Counted from the first letter of the stretch, positions 36,133-45,720 are shown. The stretch is DNA of 57,216 bases from Bryobacterales bacterium (GCA_022823865.1 JAJEHF010000013.1:1-57216); one strand, 5' to 3'. Numbers and translations are program-made. Notes: generated by a model from the sequence alone, not told the origin.

Positions 36133-38298
36133 TCAGCGCAGCAGCGCCTTGCCTAGAGCGGTGTTGCCGGCCCGGTCGCGCACGCGCAGAACGACCAGGT
36201 GCTCGCCCGGCTCTAGGTCTCCCAGCCGCAACGTGAAGGTCTCGGTGCGAGCATCCAGGATCCCGTCGTCGGACAGAACGGGCTTCCACTCGCCAGCATC
36301 CACCGAGTATTCGGCGACTCGAATTGCGGAAGCCGCGTCGCTGGCCTGAAAGCGCGGCTCGCCGCCAGCGCCGGCCGCCAGCGCCGTGACGCTCGGAGGT
36401 GTCTGGTCCACCAGCACCGGGCTGCTGATCCTGTCGGCGCTCAGCGACCGCTCAGCGGGATTGACCAAGCCATCGTCCACGCGCACGCGAAATTCGTAGC
36501 GGCCGTCGGCAAGCGCATCGCTGTCAATCGAGAACTTCGGTCCCGGCAGGTCCTTGCGGATCGTCTTCCAAACGGTCTCCCCCTCGCCGCGGAACGACAC
36601 CTCGGCACGGAGCTTGTCCCCGTCGGGGTCTTGGGCGCTCCAGATCACGGCCAGCTTGCGCACCGATCCGGCTCCGGCTTGTTGGGGCGTCGGCGTGGGA
36701 GGAGACGACTCGCCAGAGGCCGAGACGGTGATGCTATAGCTGCTGTTGGCGCTTGAGGACTGGCTGTCGGACGTCGAATCCGCCTCGACGGTCTCAGGCA
36801 CCACGTTGACCGAGCGCACGACCGGGGCAGAGTTCTGCGGCAGGTAGTGCACGCGCACCGATCTCAATCTCGCCTCGCCCCGCAACGTCGCCTGCCACTG
36901 CAAGAACCTAGCCGGCGGAGACGATACCGCAGAACCCTCGCTGTCGGCCAGCGGCTCGGACCACGGGCTCCATCCCGGCCCCGGCCGGTGCATGTTCCCG
37001 CTGCGGGTGCGAATCTCCAGCTGCGAGCCGTCCGGCACACTGGCGCGCCAAGAGAGCTGTCCCCAGGACGAGACCCCGCCGGTGTCGCGCGGCGCCGTCT
37101 CGTAGACCCCGCTCGCGGCCGGCTGGGGGTTAAGCCGGTAAAGCGCGCCGCCATGGGCGGATCCGGCAAGCATTCCGTCGCTTCCGCCCATCAGCACCGT
37201 CATTTGGGACTTGCCGGTCTGTGAAACCAAGCTCAGCTGCCGGTCCGATCCAGTGCGGTAGATGCGCCCTCCTCGATCGGTCGCGAACAGCACGCCCGCA
37301 TCGCTGGAAGCGCCCAGCGACATGCCCAAGAGTTGCTCTTCGTTGGACGTCCACAGCTTTTCCACGGCCCGTCCGTCGACGATCTTCATCAGCGCCGAGC
37401 GCTCTCCGGCGTAGACCACTTGCGGCTGTTGCGCATAGCTGACGACCGACGAAACCCCCTGGACGGCAACCGCGGCACCTGCCGGCGCGATCGTGGCGGT
37501 ACCCGCAACAGGGGCCTGCTGGGCGGGTATGGCCTGCAAGATGCGATCCATGCCGCCTCCCATCGCCGCAAAGAAGATCGCGCCATCCTCGTCGACCGCG
37601 ATGGCCTTCACTTCCGGCAGATCCGAATCGTGCAGCGCGAACGCCTTCCCTTCGGGCGAGACGCGGTAGAGAATTCCGTCGGGGTCGGTGCCGACGAGCA
37701 CGTTGCCCGCGGCATCGACCGCGAGGCTCATCACGTGGCGCTGGCCGGACTCGAACCAAGCCTGACCCGTGCCGTCTTGCGTTACGCGATAGACCTTGCC
37801 GCCGGCACCCGTGCCCACGTGGAGGCGACCCTGCGCGTCAAATGCAAGCGACCAGATGTACTCCTCGCCGGGGTCGAAGAACTCGCTGGCGGCCCCATCC
37901 GCGGTGACTTTGTAAACCTTGCCTTTGGGAGAGGTGCCGACGTACAGGACTCCATCCGCTCCGACCGCGAGGGCAAACACCTCGATCTCCGGAGCCCGCC
38001 ATAGCAGTTGCCCGGAACCGCCCGGCGCAACTCGAAATACCGCCCCCTGATGGCCAGTCCCGTAGTACACGCTGCCGTCCGGCGAGCGCGCCACCGACCA
38101 GACCACGGCCTGTTCAGACTCATGCACGACATCGAGCGACGGGGCCACGCGCACGACGCCCTCGCGCTCCAAGGCAATGTTCGTGAACGTGCCCGCCAGG
38201 AACTGCCCGTACGTCGACAGGTCCCAACTCTGCGGGGCCGCGCCGGAGACCACGCCGGCTGGCAGTGCGAACAGCAATGGAAAGGCGAGCCAGCGCAT
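36133..38298 (-). CDS. Secreted beta-propeller protein with C-terminal Ig/FN3-like region
   Basis: 721 aa from the ATG at 38298 (MRWLAFPLLFALPAGVVSGA, signal peptide); the open frame upstream overlaps the S55-peptidase gene and is not used. Residues about 50-430 contain propeller blades such as GADGVLYVGTSPKGKVYKVT and DAAGNVLVGTDPDGILYRVS. The C-terminal part has fibronectin-like strands (APVVRSVNVVPETVEADS; AVIWSAQDPDGDKLRAEVSF) and ends with YSVDAGEWKPVLSDDGILDA and VVLRVRDRAGNTALGKALLR. It starts 11 bases after the S55-peptidase gene, so the two form an operon. Likely envelope or secreted binding protein; ligand unknown. Confidence 0.85.
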   Translation of the reverse strand: MRWLAFPLLFALPAGVVSGAAPQSWDLSTYGQFLAGTFTNIALEREGVVRVAPSLDVVHESEQAVVWSVARSPDGSVYYGTGHQGAVFRVAPGGSGQLLWRAPEIEVFALAVGADGVLYVGTSPKGKVYKVTADGAASEFFDPGEEYIWSLAFDAQGRLHVGTGAGGKVYRVTQDGTGQAWFESGQRHVMSLAVDAAGNVLVGTDPDGILYRVSPEGKAFALHDSDLPEVKAIAVDEDGAIFFAAMGGGMDRILQAIPAQQAPVAGTATIAPAGAAVAVQGVSSVVSYAQQPQVVYAGERSALMKIVDGRAVEKLWTSNEEQLLGMSLGASSDAGVLFATDRGGRIYRTGSDRQLSLVSQTGKSQMTVLMGGSDGMLAGSAHGGALYRLNPQPAASGVYETAPRDTGGVSSWGQLSWRASVPDGSQLEIRTRSGNMHRPGPGWSPWSEPLADSEGSAVSSPPARFLQWQATLRGEARLRSVRVHYLPQNSAPVVRSVNVVPETVEADSTSDSQSSSANSSYSITVSASGESSPPTPTPQQAGAGSVRKLAVIWSAQDPDGDKLRAEVSFRGEGETVWKTIRKDLPGPKFSIDSDALADGRYEFRVRVDDGLVNPAERSLSADRISSPVLVDQTPPSVTALAAGAGGEPRFQASDAASAIRVAEYSVDAGEWKPVLSDDGILDARTETFTLRLGDLEPGEHLVVLRVRDRAGNTALGKALLR

Positions 38299-38309
38299 CC
38301 TAGGTTCCG

Positions 38310-40058
38310 TCAGCTGCCCGTGACCACGAACTGGAGGCTGAGGCGCCCTCGGACCACGCCACCGAATCCTCCGACCTTTCTGTCTTCGATCGTGGTGGAG
38401 AGTGCATCGACGGCGCCCGCTGCCCGACCTGAGGTAGTCGCCAGGACCGCTCGCAGCGAAGCCGGGGGTGAATTCAAGTGGTCGGAGTGCAGCCACAACG
38501 AGCGCTTGCGCCGCCACACGCGCAAATAGGCTTGGTCGCTGCCGCGGAGGCTGTTCAGGAATCGAATCGTGGACGCGGCGTCGCGCACTTTGCGGCCCGC
38601 GAACAGCCCGCGCCACATTTGCAGGTTCGCCGTGAACGCATCACCTATGGTGACCTGCACCGGGCCAGCGGAGAGCGAGGCCGGGACATCGTACGAGACA
38701 GTGCGCGTCTGCTCGCTGCCATCGGGCTGCTTGGCGGCGATGCGAATCTCTACCGTCTCGCCGGGCCGGACCTGCTCGTGCGAGAGCCAGCCCCGCACCA
38801 AGTCGGTATAGCGGTCGGCAGGCTCGGCCTCGATCTCTAAGTCGATCGAGTCGATCTCCAGCCCGGCGTGACCGGTCTCCATCAGGTACGCCAGGGGAAC
38901 GGCCGTGGACAGCGCAGCCACCTGGCCCACGCCACCGCTGCCCGTGTATATATCGTCGAGAACCAAGCGCGGAAGCCCCTGCTTGAACTCCACCCCGCCG
39001 CGGACTCGCACCGTCAGAGGCCCGAGCATACGCTCGCTGGCGCTGATCGAAGAGAACAGTGCGAGCTGCAACAGGAAGGGCGTCAGCTGAGCGTCGCGGA
39101 CGAGTTCCATGGAGTAGTCCGCGGACTGCCCGCCAGACTGCCGCAACCGGATCGTGCAGGGCACCATGGACGGACCGGGCCCGAGCTCGCCCGCGATGCC
39201 CGCCTCGCGGTCCAGCGTGACCTTGCCGATCAGCGGCCCGGTGCCGCTGAGCTTGAACGATGAGTTCAGGTTCGGCACCAGCGCCATCACGGCAGCCCGC
39301 ATCAGCGGCATCTCGGTGGTGCCGGCGGAAAGAAACCGGTGGCCGAGGGCGAACACGGTGTCGCCCTGTACATGGGTGACAGTCCCGGAAGCCGAGAAGT
39401 CCAGATCGCCGCGAATGAGCCCGACGCTGATCATCGAACCGGGCACCAACGGCTGCCCGGCCTCGACGTCCACAGCTCCCCCGGCACCCTGCATCGGCTG
39501 CAAGCCGAGCCGTCGGAATTCGTCCCGAAACACATCCAAGGTGCGCTCCGCGAACCCCCCGAGCGCCACCGGAGTGGCAATCGGCTGGAGTCTCCGGGAG
39601 CGCTCGCCAGGCTCTTCCGGCCGGCGACTCGGAAGCCCCGCCACTTCGCGCCATGCCTCCAACGGCGTGGCCGCGGCCTGACTCTGCGACCCGACACCGC
39701 GGACCATCTCGCCGATCGGTCGAATTCCGGCCAGCGGCTCGGTCTGGAACGGGTACATGAAAGCCACCGCACCCGCCAAGCGCCCGTCGATATAGACCGG
39801 ACTGCCGCTCATACCGGCCAGCACTCCCGTGTCGGCGAGCGGGCCGCCGTCGAGGCGCGCGAAGATCACCGATGTCTTCGGGCCCGAGAAGTTCTTCAGC
39901 ACGCCGAGGATCTCGACGTCAAACTCCTCGACCTCGGTGCCCGAGAAGACGGTGCGGCCGACGCCCCGCTGGCCGGCCTGCACCTGCTCGATCGGGAAGA
40001 AGTCTTGGCCTGGGAGCACGCCCGCGAGCAATAGCACCAGCGTGGGAAGGCGGTACAA
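38310..40058 (-). CDS. SpoIVB peptidase S55-domain protein
   Basis: 582 aa read from TTG at 40058 (MYRLPTLVLLLAGVLPGQDF, signal peptide); the start codon is not certain. Residues about 75-110 carry the S55 serine motif LAGMSGSPVYIDGRLAGAVA, and a histidine motif FALGHRFLSA lies near residue 239. This pattern is that of acidobacterial SpoIVB-S55-domain secreted proteins. The C-terminal half is beta-rich (VEIRIAAKQPDGSEQTRTVS) and probably mediates assembly with the propeller protein encoded directly downstream. Predicted exported serine peptidase; its target is unknown. Confidence 0.85.
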   Translation of the reverse strand: MYRLPTLVLLLAGVLPGQDFFPIEQVQAGQRGVGRTVFSGTEVEEFDVEILGVLKNFSGPKTSVIFARLDGGPLADTGVLAGMSGSPVYIDGRLAGAVAFMYPFQTEPLAGIRPIGEMVRGVGSQSQAAATPLEAWREVAGLPSRRPEEPGERSRRLQPIATPVALGGFAERTLDVFRDEFRRLGLQPMQGAGGAVDVEAGQPLVPGSMISVGLIRGDLDFSASGTVTHVQGDTVFALGHRFLSAGTTEMPLMRAAVMALVPNLNSSFKLSGTGPLIGKVTLDREAGIAGELGPGPSMVPCTIRLRQSGGQSADYSMELVRDAQLTPFLLQLALFSSISASERMLGPLTVRVRGGVEFKQGLPRLVLDDIYTGSGGVGQVAALSTAVPLAYLMETGHAGLEIDSIDLEIEAEPADRYTDLVRGWLSHEQVRPGETVEIRIAAKQPDGSEQTRTVSYDVPASLSAGPVQVTIGDAFTANLQMWRGLFAGRKVRDAASTIRFLNSLRGSDQAYLRVWRRKRSLWLHSDHLNSPPASLRAVLATTSGRAAGAVDALSTTIEDRKVGGFGGVVRGRLSLQFVVTGS

Positions 40059-40197
40059 GTGCCTATTTTATGCCTATTGGGAGAGGGATGGGCCTGAGTA
40101 AGGACGCCGCAGGACTTTTTGATATTCGACGCCCTCACGAGTCCCTGAGCTCAGGCCTGTGTGCGCAATTGACGAGCTGACTGCGGATACAGAGGGC

Positions 40198-40470
40198 TTA
40201 TGCGCGATAGCAGGCGTCACAGTAGTGCCGCAGGGCGAGCACGGTCACCTGATCGCCGTCGTGCCGGTACAGGCAACGTAGCCGCTGTCGCCGAATGCGA
40301 TCAACAGCTTCCGATACTCCGGCATTTCCTCGGCAGGCCTGCCGAGCCCGGGGTGCTGCCCGAGGCCCCTCACTGCTTCAGTGATGAGAGCTGGGGCGCG
40401 GCGCACTCTTGGGCTGCATGAACGCGTACAGGCGCTGCAAGTCGCGCACCGCGGCTGGGGCGAAGCTCAC
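40198..40470 (-). pseudogene. Frameshifted RelE/ParE-type toxin
   Basis: 91 codons long, starting at GTG 40470 overlapping the antitoxin stop by four bases (GTGA). The ends are in one frame: VSFAPAAVRDLQRLYAFMQP at the start and YRHDGDQVTVLALRHYCDAC at the end. The middle GLGRPAEEMPEYRKLLIAFG then DSGYV is in a second frame. Two compensating shifts plus an in-frame TGA destroy the protein, although total length is still that of a live RelE-family toxin. Confidence 0.75.
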
Positions 40471-40727
40471 TCCTGGCACACCGGGGCCGCCGTCTCGGAT
40501 TCCCCGCCCCAAGTCGCGAGCCACTCTAGAACCTCCTCAGCGCTGGCCTGCAGACGAGTCTGTCGATGTTCCTGCCAAGCGTCACGCGCCTGCCGCAGGA
40601 ATGCGTCACGTGCCTCTTCCCGCTCTACGTACTGACGGACCGCGTCACGCGTGAGCCAGTCTGGGGTGCGCTGCCGCCTTTCTGCGAGGCGCTTCATGCG
40701 CTCGCGCATTTCCAGGTCAATCTTCAC
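40467..40727 (-). CDS. CopG/ParD-type ribbon-helix-helix antitoxin
   Basis: 86 aa. N-terminus MKIDLEMRERMKRLAERRQR followed by TPDWLTRDAVRQYVEREEAR is the ribbon-helix-helix DNA-binding region of a family usually paired with RelE/ParE toxins; the C-terminal AEEVLEWLATWGGE is the toxin-neutralising tail. The partner downstream (40198-40470) is broken, so this antitoxin is apparently orphaned but intact. It would act as a dimeric autoregulator. Confidence 0.85.
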   Translation of the reverse strand: MKIDLEMRERMKRLAERRQRTPDWLTRDAVRQYVEREEARDAFLRQARDAWQEHRQTRLQASAEEVLEWLATWGGESETAAPVCQE

Positions 40728-40826
40728 GGCTTCGGAAACTGCCTGGAAACCACGGCTGTCCCTCCCAGTGTTCCTTGGGATTACTTTTGGGGATCATATA
40801 CGAGATGACCCAATGCGCGGCGCTAG

Positions 40827-40960
40827 TCAGCGCTTGCGCTCGGGCTTGACGCAGCGGATCTTCGCGGGGCGCACAACCGCGGCCGTCAACTCCTCGAACG
40901 TGGCATCCACGCCCAGGTCTTCGGCCAGCTCGGCAGCGCTCGGCCGTTAGCTTTGTTCAT
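40827..40960 (-). pseudogene. Short frameshifted remnant of unknown small protein
   Basis: ATG at 40960 has a good AGAGGAC site but its frame (MNKANGRALPSW) ends after about 25 codons. A second frame from just downstream reads AAELAEDLGVDATFEELTAA then VVRPAKIRCVKPERKR to a TGA at 40827-40829. One frameshift would join them to a protein of about 45 aa. I do not recognise the family. Confidence 0.35.
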
Positions 40961-41038
40961 GGTGTGTCCTCTTTTCGGATGGATAGCGCGCTGGATAGCT
41001 TGTTGGGACCTGGCGCTCGGGATCATGGTCAGTTGGGC

Positions 41039-42496
41039 TCATTGCATAGCGCCGATGGGTTCATGATGCGTGGGGATCGCTTTGCGCATCTTGGTTTTGA
41101 TAGCCGCGTATTCAGGATCATTCGCGAGGTTGTGCCATTCCCACTTGTCGACTTGGTGGTCGTACAGTTCTTCCGAGCCATCCTCGTACACGATATATCG
41201 ATACCGTTCGGAGCGAACGCCGTAATTCTTGAAGCCAAAGGTAGTCAAAGAGACTTTGTCCCAGGCGGCGTCAGGGTCTTTCATCAAGACAGAGAGGTCG
41301 TTCCCTTCCAGCTGTCCCTCAGGCGGATCGATTGCCGTCAGTGAGGCCAAGGTCGGATAAATATCCAGCAGGTTCGCCGGCTTGGCCGTGGTCGAGCCAG
41401 GCGTGGTCACGCCCGGCACCACCCATATCATATTGACCCGCGTGGCCCTTTCCCAGAGGGAATATTTTGCCCAACGTTCTTTTTCACCCAGCTGAAAGCC
41501 ATGGTCGCTCCACAACACAATAATCGTATTGTCGGCGTACTGTGACTTCTCGAGCGCCCCGACCATCTGACCAATCAGCTCATCGGTCATGGCACTGGCC
41601 GCCAGGTAAGCCTGAATGGCGTGCTTCCACTGACCCGCAGCCCTGATCGCCTTGGCCCACGCGATATGCCGCTGCTTTGAACTCGCTGCAGGCACATCTT
41701 CCAAGTCATCTTCCAGGTAGCCTTCCGGGATCTCTATCTCATCCAGAGGGAATCGATCGAAATATTCCTGAAGTGCGTAGTTGGGCAGATGTGGTTGGAA
41801 GATGCCGGCGCCTACAAAAAAGGGTTCTTTCACCTCACCTCCCAGCAATGTCTCTGCCGCCCATTTCGCAGTTTTCCCATCGTTGACATCCTCCAGGGTG
41901 ACATCGGGAGCATAGGGGCCCCAGTCGGCGTGTCTTGCGACTCCCTTCGTCATCCCATTGAGAGGTCTCGGAGATGCGAATCTGTCTATAAACGGGAATA
42001 GGTCCTGCGTCTTGCTCGGGTAATAGTCATCAAAGCCCCGACCCTGTACTTCATTCTTAAAATGAGCGCCGTGAAACAACTTGCCGGAGCCGGCTACGTA
42101 GTAGCCATTCTGTTGCAACAACTCAGTCAAGAGCACCGAGCGATTCAGGATGGGGTTTTTTGTGAACGAATTTTGATTCACGTAATTGCCTGACGTCGAA
42201 GGGCGCATCCCAGTCATAAGGGCAGACCTCGAAGGACCGCAAGCTGGAGCCGCGCAGTGCGCATTGGTGAACACCATGCCCTTGGAAGCCAGTTTGTCCA
42301 TGTGCGGCGTCCGGGCCTGAGGGTTGCCCTCAAGGGCGCCCGTCCAGTCATTCAAGTCATCGATCGCGATGAAGAGGACATTGGGTCGGTCGGCCTGTCC
42401 TTGAACCGCATCGGGAGACGAGAGCAGAGCGAGGACCAGCGCGGCTAAGGCGACCATCGCGGCCCCCCTGTGAAACTTCACTGCAAGTTTCCCCAC
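41039..42496 (-). CDS. Sulfatase (formylglycine type)
   Basis: 485 aa from GTG at 42496 (AGGGAACGATC upstream). An N-terminal signal peptide (VALAALVLALLSSPDAVQGQ) precedes the alkaline-phosphatase-fold sulfatase domain RPNVLFIAIDDLNDWTGALE, with the first metal-binding Asp pair. The modification motif is CAAPACGPSRSALMTGMRPS, i.e. C-x-P-S-R, so the cysteine should be converted to formylglycine. Later metal residues are in IIVLWSDHGFQLGEKERWAK. Overall it resembles iduronate-2-sulfatase-like bacterial sulfatases. It starts 15 bases after the dimethylformamidase-like gene, so the three genes 45720-41039 are probably one operon. Exported; the sulfated substrate is unknown. Confidence 0.9.
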   Translation of the reverse strand: MGKLAVKFHRGAAMVALAALVLALLSSPDAVQGQADRPNVLFIAIDDLNDWTGALEGNPQARTPHMDKLASKGMVFTNAHCAAPACGPSRSALMTGMRPSTSGNYVNQNSFTKNPILNRSVLLTELLQQNGYYVAGSGKLFHGAHFKNEVQGRGFDDYYPSKTQDLFPFIDRFASPRPLNGMTKGVARHADWGPYAPDVTLEDVNDGKTAKWAAETLLGGEVKEPFFVGAGIFQPHLPNYALQEYFDRFPLDEIEIPEGYLEDDLEDVPAASSKQRHIAWAKAIRAAGQWKHAIQAYLAASAMTDELIGQMVGALEKSQYADNTIIVLWSDHGFQLGEKERWAKYSLWERATRVNMIWVVPGVTTPGSTTAKPANLLDIYPTLASLTAIDPPEGQLEGNDLSVLMKDPDAAWDKVSLTTFGFKNYGVRSERYRYIVYEDGSEELYDHQVDKWEWHNLANDPEYAAIKTKMRKAIPTHHEPIGAMQ

Positions 42497-42510
42497 GATC
42501 GTTCCCTTCC

Positions 42511-44091
42511 CTATGCTGTGAATCGCTTGAACAAGTTCTCCGTCATGCGCTGCACGCGCGAATCCACACCTTGTGGCTGAGCGGCCCTGTGGGCGGGAAG
42601 CACGTGGCCTGGGGGCGATGACAAACCTTGCGCCCACCAGATGGTCCCGGCGTTGAAGACGACGTTGCCTTTGGGGCCGTCGTAGATCGTTGCTTCATGA
42701 GGCGTTCCGGGCGCTCTGCCGGCTTTCGTCTCACCATGAGTCAGGACTTCCATGCCGGGCAGGTCGAGGAGAGGATAGCCGTGCCACTCCCAGCCCACGA
42801 GGCCTTTGATTGCGTCGCCTTCCTTCATGCCCGTGCCTTCACACAGCCAGTGATCGGGCTTGGTGCAAACCCAGTCGCCGCCGCCGACGCCGCCGGTCCG
42901 TCCACCCATGAGCAGCGCCCCGTCCGGTCCCGGTTGGTTGTTGAGTTCAAAGCCTCGTCGCTTGTAGAACACCTGGGCGAGTTTCTCGCCCAGAAAATGG
43001 CTTTCCCGTCGAATCACCCGACAGGACTGGCCCACCGCGGAGGGCAGTAAGGGCACAACGCCCCACACCGAATTGCCGCTTAGGAACGCGAGATTGACCC
43101 CGGCGTCGCGGGCCGTGCTGACGTTGTCGTACATCTCGCGCGTCCAATACTCGTCATGCCCCACTGAGATGAAGCCCTTTGCCCGCTGTAGTCCCGGCCC
43201 ATCCGTATGCGTGTCGACGTTTGATATGTACGACACGTCGTAGCCATGCTGCTCGATCCAACAGGAAAGAGGGAATTCCCAAAGAAGAAATTCGCTCGAA
43301 CCCACCGAAGAGGGTCTGTCGATCAGGTGATCCTGGCAGTACTGCGCGTAGGGACGGTCAAAGCTCACCCACCCGGTGTCGCTGGGATCGGTGCTCCACT
43401 TTTTCCTTTTCTTGTATCCGGTGTAGCCATTCTTGTCGTTGTGATAAAGAGAGAACTCGTTATTCGGCCAGCTGTTGTAGGCGGCCCAAGTCATGTCGCT
43501 GCATTGGAAGAGCAGGTCGCAGGCACGGTCGTCTCGCACGATAAAGATGACGTAGCTCTGTAGGCCCTCTTTCTTGGCAGTGAGCTTGCCGAGGTAGACG
43601 CCGCTCAACCAGTCGTCTGGAATCTCGAATTCCACTGACGGCTCCCACTTGCATTCGCGCAGGCGGTCGGCGCCGATCGACGGATCGGGTTGAGTCTTGC
43701 CTTGCAATGAACGGAACCGCTTCATGCTCCGCCCGCCGTCTCCCCCGTAGTAACCGGTCCGGAAAATTTCCAAATCGAATTCCGACACGGGGTCCGTGCT
43801 CACCATCACTTTCAATGTGTCGCCGGTGCGAACGCTCGTCTCGGAGCAGTAGCCCTCGATCGCCGGAGAACGCCACAAAGAGTCCGGCTCGACGTGGGTG
43901 ATGTTTGTCTTGGTGAGCATCCAGTCCCGCGTACCGGGCTTGGCGTTCTCCTGGCGAATGAGATCCGATGCGGCTCGGGCAGCGGTCGGGCCGCGCCCGA
44001 GTGCAGACAATCCCAATCCCGCCGCTGCAACGCCTTTGATGACGTCGCGACGAGGGAGCCCGCTCGGTCGATCGTTTGGCTGTTTCCGCAT
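42511..44091 (-). CDS. Tat-exported protein related to N,N-dimethylformamidase large subunit
   Basis: 526 aa from ATG at 44091 (MRKQPNDRPSGLPRRDVIKG); a TTG start at 44124 is possible. The twin-arginine signal (PRRDVIKG, then VAAAGLGLSALG) predicts Tat export. The body carries the large-subunit features: SVEFEIPDDWLSGVYLGKLT, YVIFIVRDDRACDLLFQCSD, HGYDVSYISNVDTHTD and FISVGHDEYWTREMYDNV. It is a paralogue of the upstream gene, sharing the order and spacing of these motifs. The family acts on N-substituted amides in characterised members; here the substrate is not known, and pairing with a sulfatase points to a secreted catabolic system. Confidence 0.82.
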   Translation of the reverse strand: MRKQPNDRPSGLPRRDVIKGVAAAGLGLSALGRGPTAARAASDLIRQENAKPGTRDWMLTKTNITHVEPDSLWRSPAIEGYCSETSVRTGDTLKVMVSTDPVSEFDLEIFRTGYYGGDGGRSMKRFRSLQGKTQPDPSIGADRLRECKWEPSVEFEIPDDWLSGVYLGKLTAKKEGLQSYVIFIVRDDRACDLLFQCSDMTWAAYNSWPNNEFSLYHNDKNGYTGYKKRKKWSTDPSDTGWVSFDRPYAQYCQDHLIDRPSSVGSSEFLLWEFPLSCWIEQHGYDVSYISNVDTHTDGPGLQRAKGFISVGHDEYWTREMYDNVSTARDAGVNLAFLSGNSVWGVVPLLPSAVGQSCRVIRRESHFLGEKLAQVFYKRRGFELNNQPGPDGALLMGGRTGGVGGGDWVCTKPDHWLCEGTGMKEGDAIKGLVGWEWHGYPLLDLPGMEVLTHGETKAGRAPGTPHEATIYDGPKGNVVFNAGTIWWAQGLSSPPGHVLPAHRAAQPQGVDSRVQRMTENLFKRFTA

Positions 44092-44130
44092 CTTTTTTTC
44101 GTTGCAGATTCCTTTCGGGAGCAAACTGGC

Positions 44131-45720
44131 TCAAGCCTTTTGACCAACAATGCGCCTAAACAGGTTGTGGGTGATTCGCTGCACTCGCTCGTCTACCCCT
44201 TGTTGCGTCACCCCGTGTCTCACGGGAGTGGCGTGACCCGGCGGGCTCGACAGACCGTTGGCCCACCAGATGGTCGCGGCATTGAAGATGATGTTGCCCT
44301 TGGGTCCGTCGTAGATCGTAGCGGTGTAGTGGCCCGGCTGCTTTCCATTGATTCGCGTCTCGCCTTCGGCAACGATCTGCATGCCGGGCAGGTCCATCAT
44401 CGGGGCGCCGTGCCACTCCCAGCCGATTAGGCCTTTGACCGAATCCCCCTTCTTCATCCCGGTCCCCTCAAACAGCCAGTGCTCCGGCAGGGCGCACGTC
44501 CAATCGCCGGCGCCCCTGACGGGCGGGGTCGTCCGCGCTCCCATCAGCAGGGCGCCGTCGCGGCCCAAGGTGGGTTTAAACCCTTCCTCATAGGGCGACT
44601 CCATCCGGCCCCTTTCGCCGAACTCGGATTGCTCAGGGAAGAACCAGCCTTCCCGGCGCGTGGTGCGATAAGGCCTACCGCTGCTGGACGGATGTAGCGG
44701 TACGACACACAAGACGGCATTGGCGCTCAGGAACGCGAGGTTCACGCCTTCATTGCGTGCGTGCATCACGTTGTCGTACATGTCCTCGGTCCAGTACTCG
44801 TCGTGGCCGACCGAGATGAAACCCTTCGTACGCAGCAAGCCCGCTGGGTCGGCGTGCGTGTCGATGTTGGAGATGTAGGAGACGTCGTACCCGTGCTGCT
44901 CCAGCCAAAACGCCAACGGGAACTCCCAGGGCAAGTATTCGCCCGAACCGCCTGACTTCTCGATCTTGTTGACGGGGTGCGTGAACAAGGCGTAAGGACG
45001 ATCGAAGCTCACCGTGCCGCTGGGCGCGGTCGTGCTGGGGCGTCCGTCATGCTTTGTATAGATGCAATAGTCGGTTGGCCAGCGGTTGTAGGCGGCCCAC
45101 GTCAGTTCGCTGCACTGGAACAGCAAGTCGCAGGGGCGGTCATCGCGGACGATGAAGATGACGTAGCTTTGGATCCCGCTGATCTCAGCGGTCAGCTTGC
45201 CCAAGTAGACGCCGCTGAGCCAATCGTCGGGGATCTCGAACTCCACCGAAGGCTCCCACTGGCATTCGCGGATGTAGTTTTCACCAATGGACGGTTCTGG
45301 CTGTACGACGCCTGGAAGCGATTCATACGTTCTGACAAGCCGGGCGCCAGCCCCGTTGTAGTAGCCCGTCCGGAAGATCTCCAGCTTGAACGCGGACACC
45401 GGATTCGTGCTGACCATGACCTGCAACGTCTCGCCGGCCCGTACGCTGTTCGCGGAACAGTAGCCTTCGATCCACGTGCTGCGCCCGCTGGGCAGCACAT
45501 TCACCTTCCCAGGGACGGTGCGTGTCTTGGTGAGCAACCAGTCGCGGGTGCCAGGCTTGGCGTTTTCTTGGCTGACGAGGTTGGAGCGTGACTGAGCGTT
45601 GGCTTGTTTCGCGCCGCTGGCAGCCGATAGCCCCAAGGCGGTCGCGGCGGCGCCGCGGAGCAGGTCACGTCGGGGCAGCTCGCGCCGGGGCAAGCCTGAT
45701 GGGGAATTCGATTCGTTCAT
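44131..45720 (-). CDS. Tat-exported protein related to N,N-dimethylformamidase large subunit (paralogue)
   Basis: 529 aa from ATG at 45720, supported by GGGAGG eight bases upstream; the frame open beyond it to 45930 reflects overlap with older sequence. MNESNSPSGLPRRELPRRDL then LRGAAATALGLSAA is a twin-arginine signal. The same core motifs as the next gene are present (SVEFEIPDDWLSGVYLGKLT, YVIFIVRDDRPCDLLFQCSE, HGYDVSYISNIDTHAD, FISVGHDEYWTEDMYDN, GWEWHGAPMMDLPGMQIVAE). Its start codon overlaps the stop of a truncated cytochrome-like reading (ATGA), suggesting the operon once began further upstream. 39 bases separate it from the paralogue downstream. Confidence 0.82.
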   Translation of the reverse strand: MNESNSPSGLPRRELPRRDLLRGAAATALGLSAASGAKQANAQSRSNLVSQENAKPGTRDWLLTKTRTVPGKVNVLPSGRSTWIEGYCSANSVRAGETLQVMVSTNPVSAFKLEIFRTGYYNGAGARLVRTYESLPGVVQPEPSIGENYIRECQWEPSVEFEIPDDWLSGVYLGKLTAEISGIQSYVIFIVRDDRPCDLLFQCSELTWAAYNRWPTDYCIYTKHDGRPSTTAPSGTVSFDRPYALFTHPVNKIEKSGGSGEYLPWEFPLAFWLEQHGYDVSYISNIDTHADPAGLLRTKGFISVGHDEYWTEDMYDNVMHARNEGVNLAFLSANAVLCVVPLHPSSSGRPYRTTRREGWFFPEQSEFGERGRMESPYEEGFKPTLGRDGALLMGARTTPPVRGAGDWTCALPEHWLFEGTGMKKGDSVKGLIGWEWHGAPMMDLPGMQIVAEGETRINGKQPGHYTATIYDGPKGNIIFNAATIWWANGLSSPPGHATPVRHGVTQQGVDERVQRITHNLFRRIVGQKA

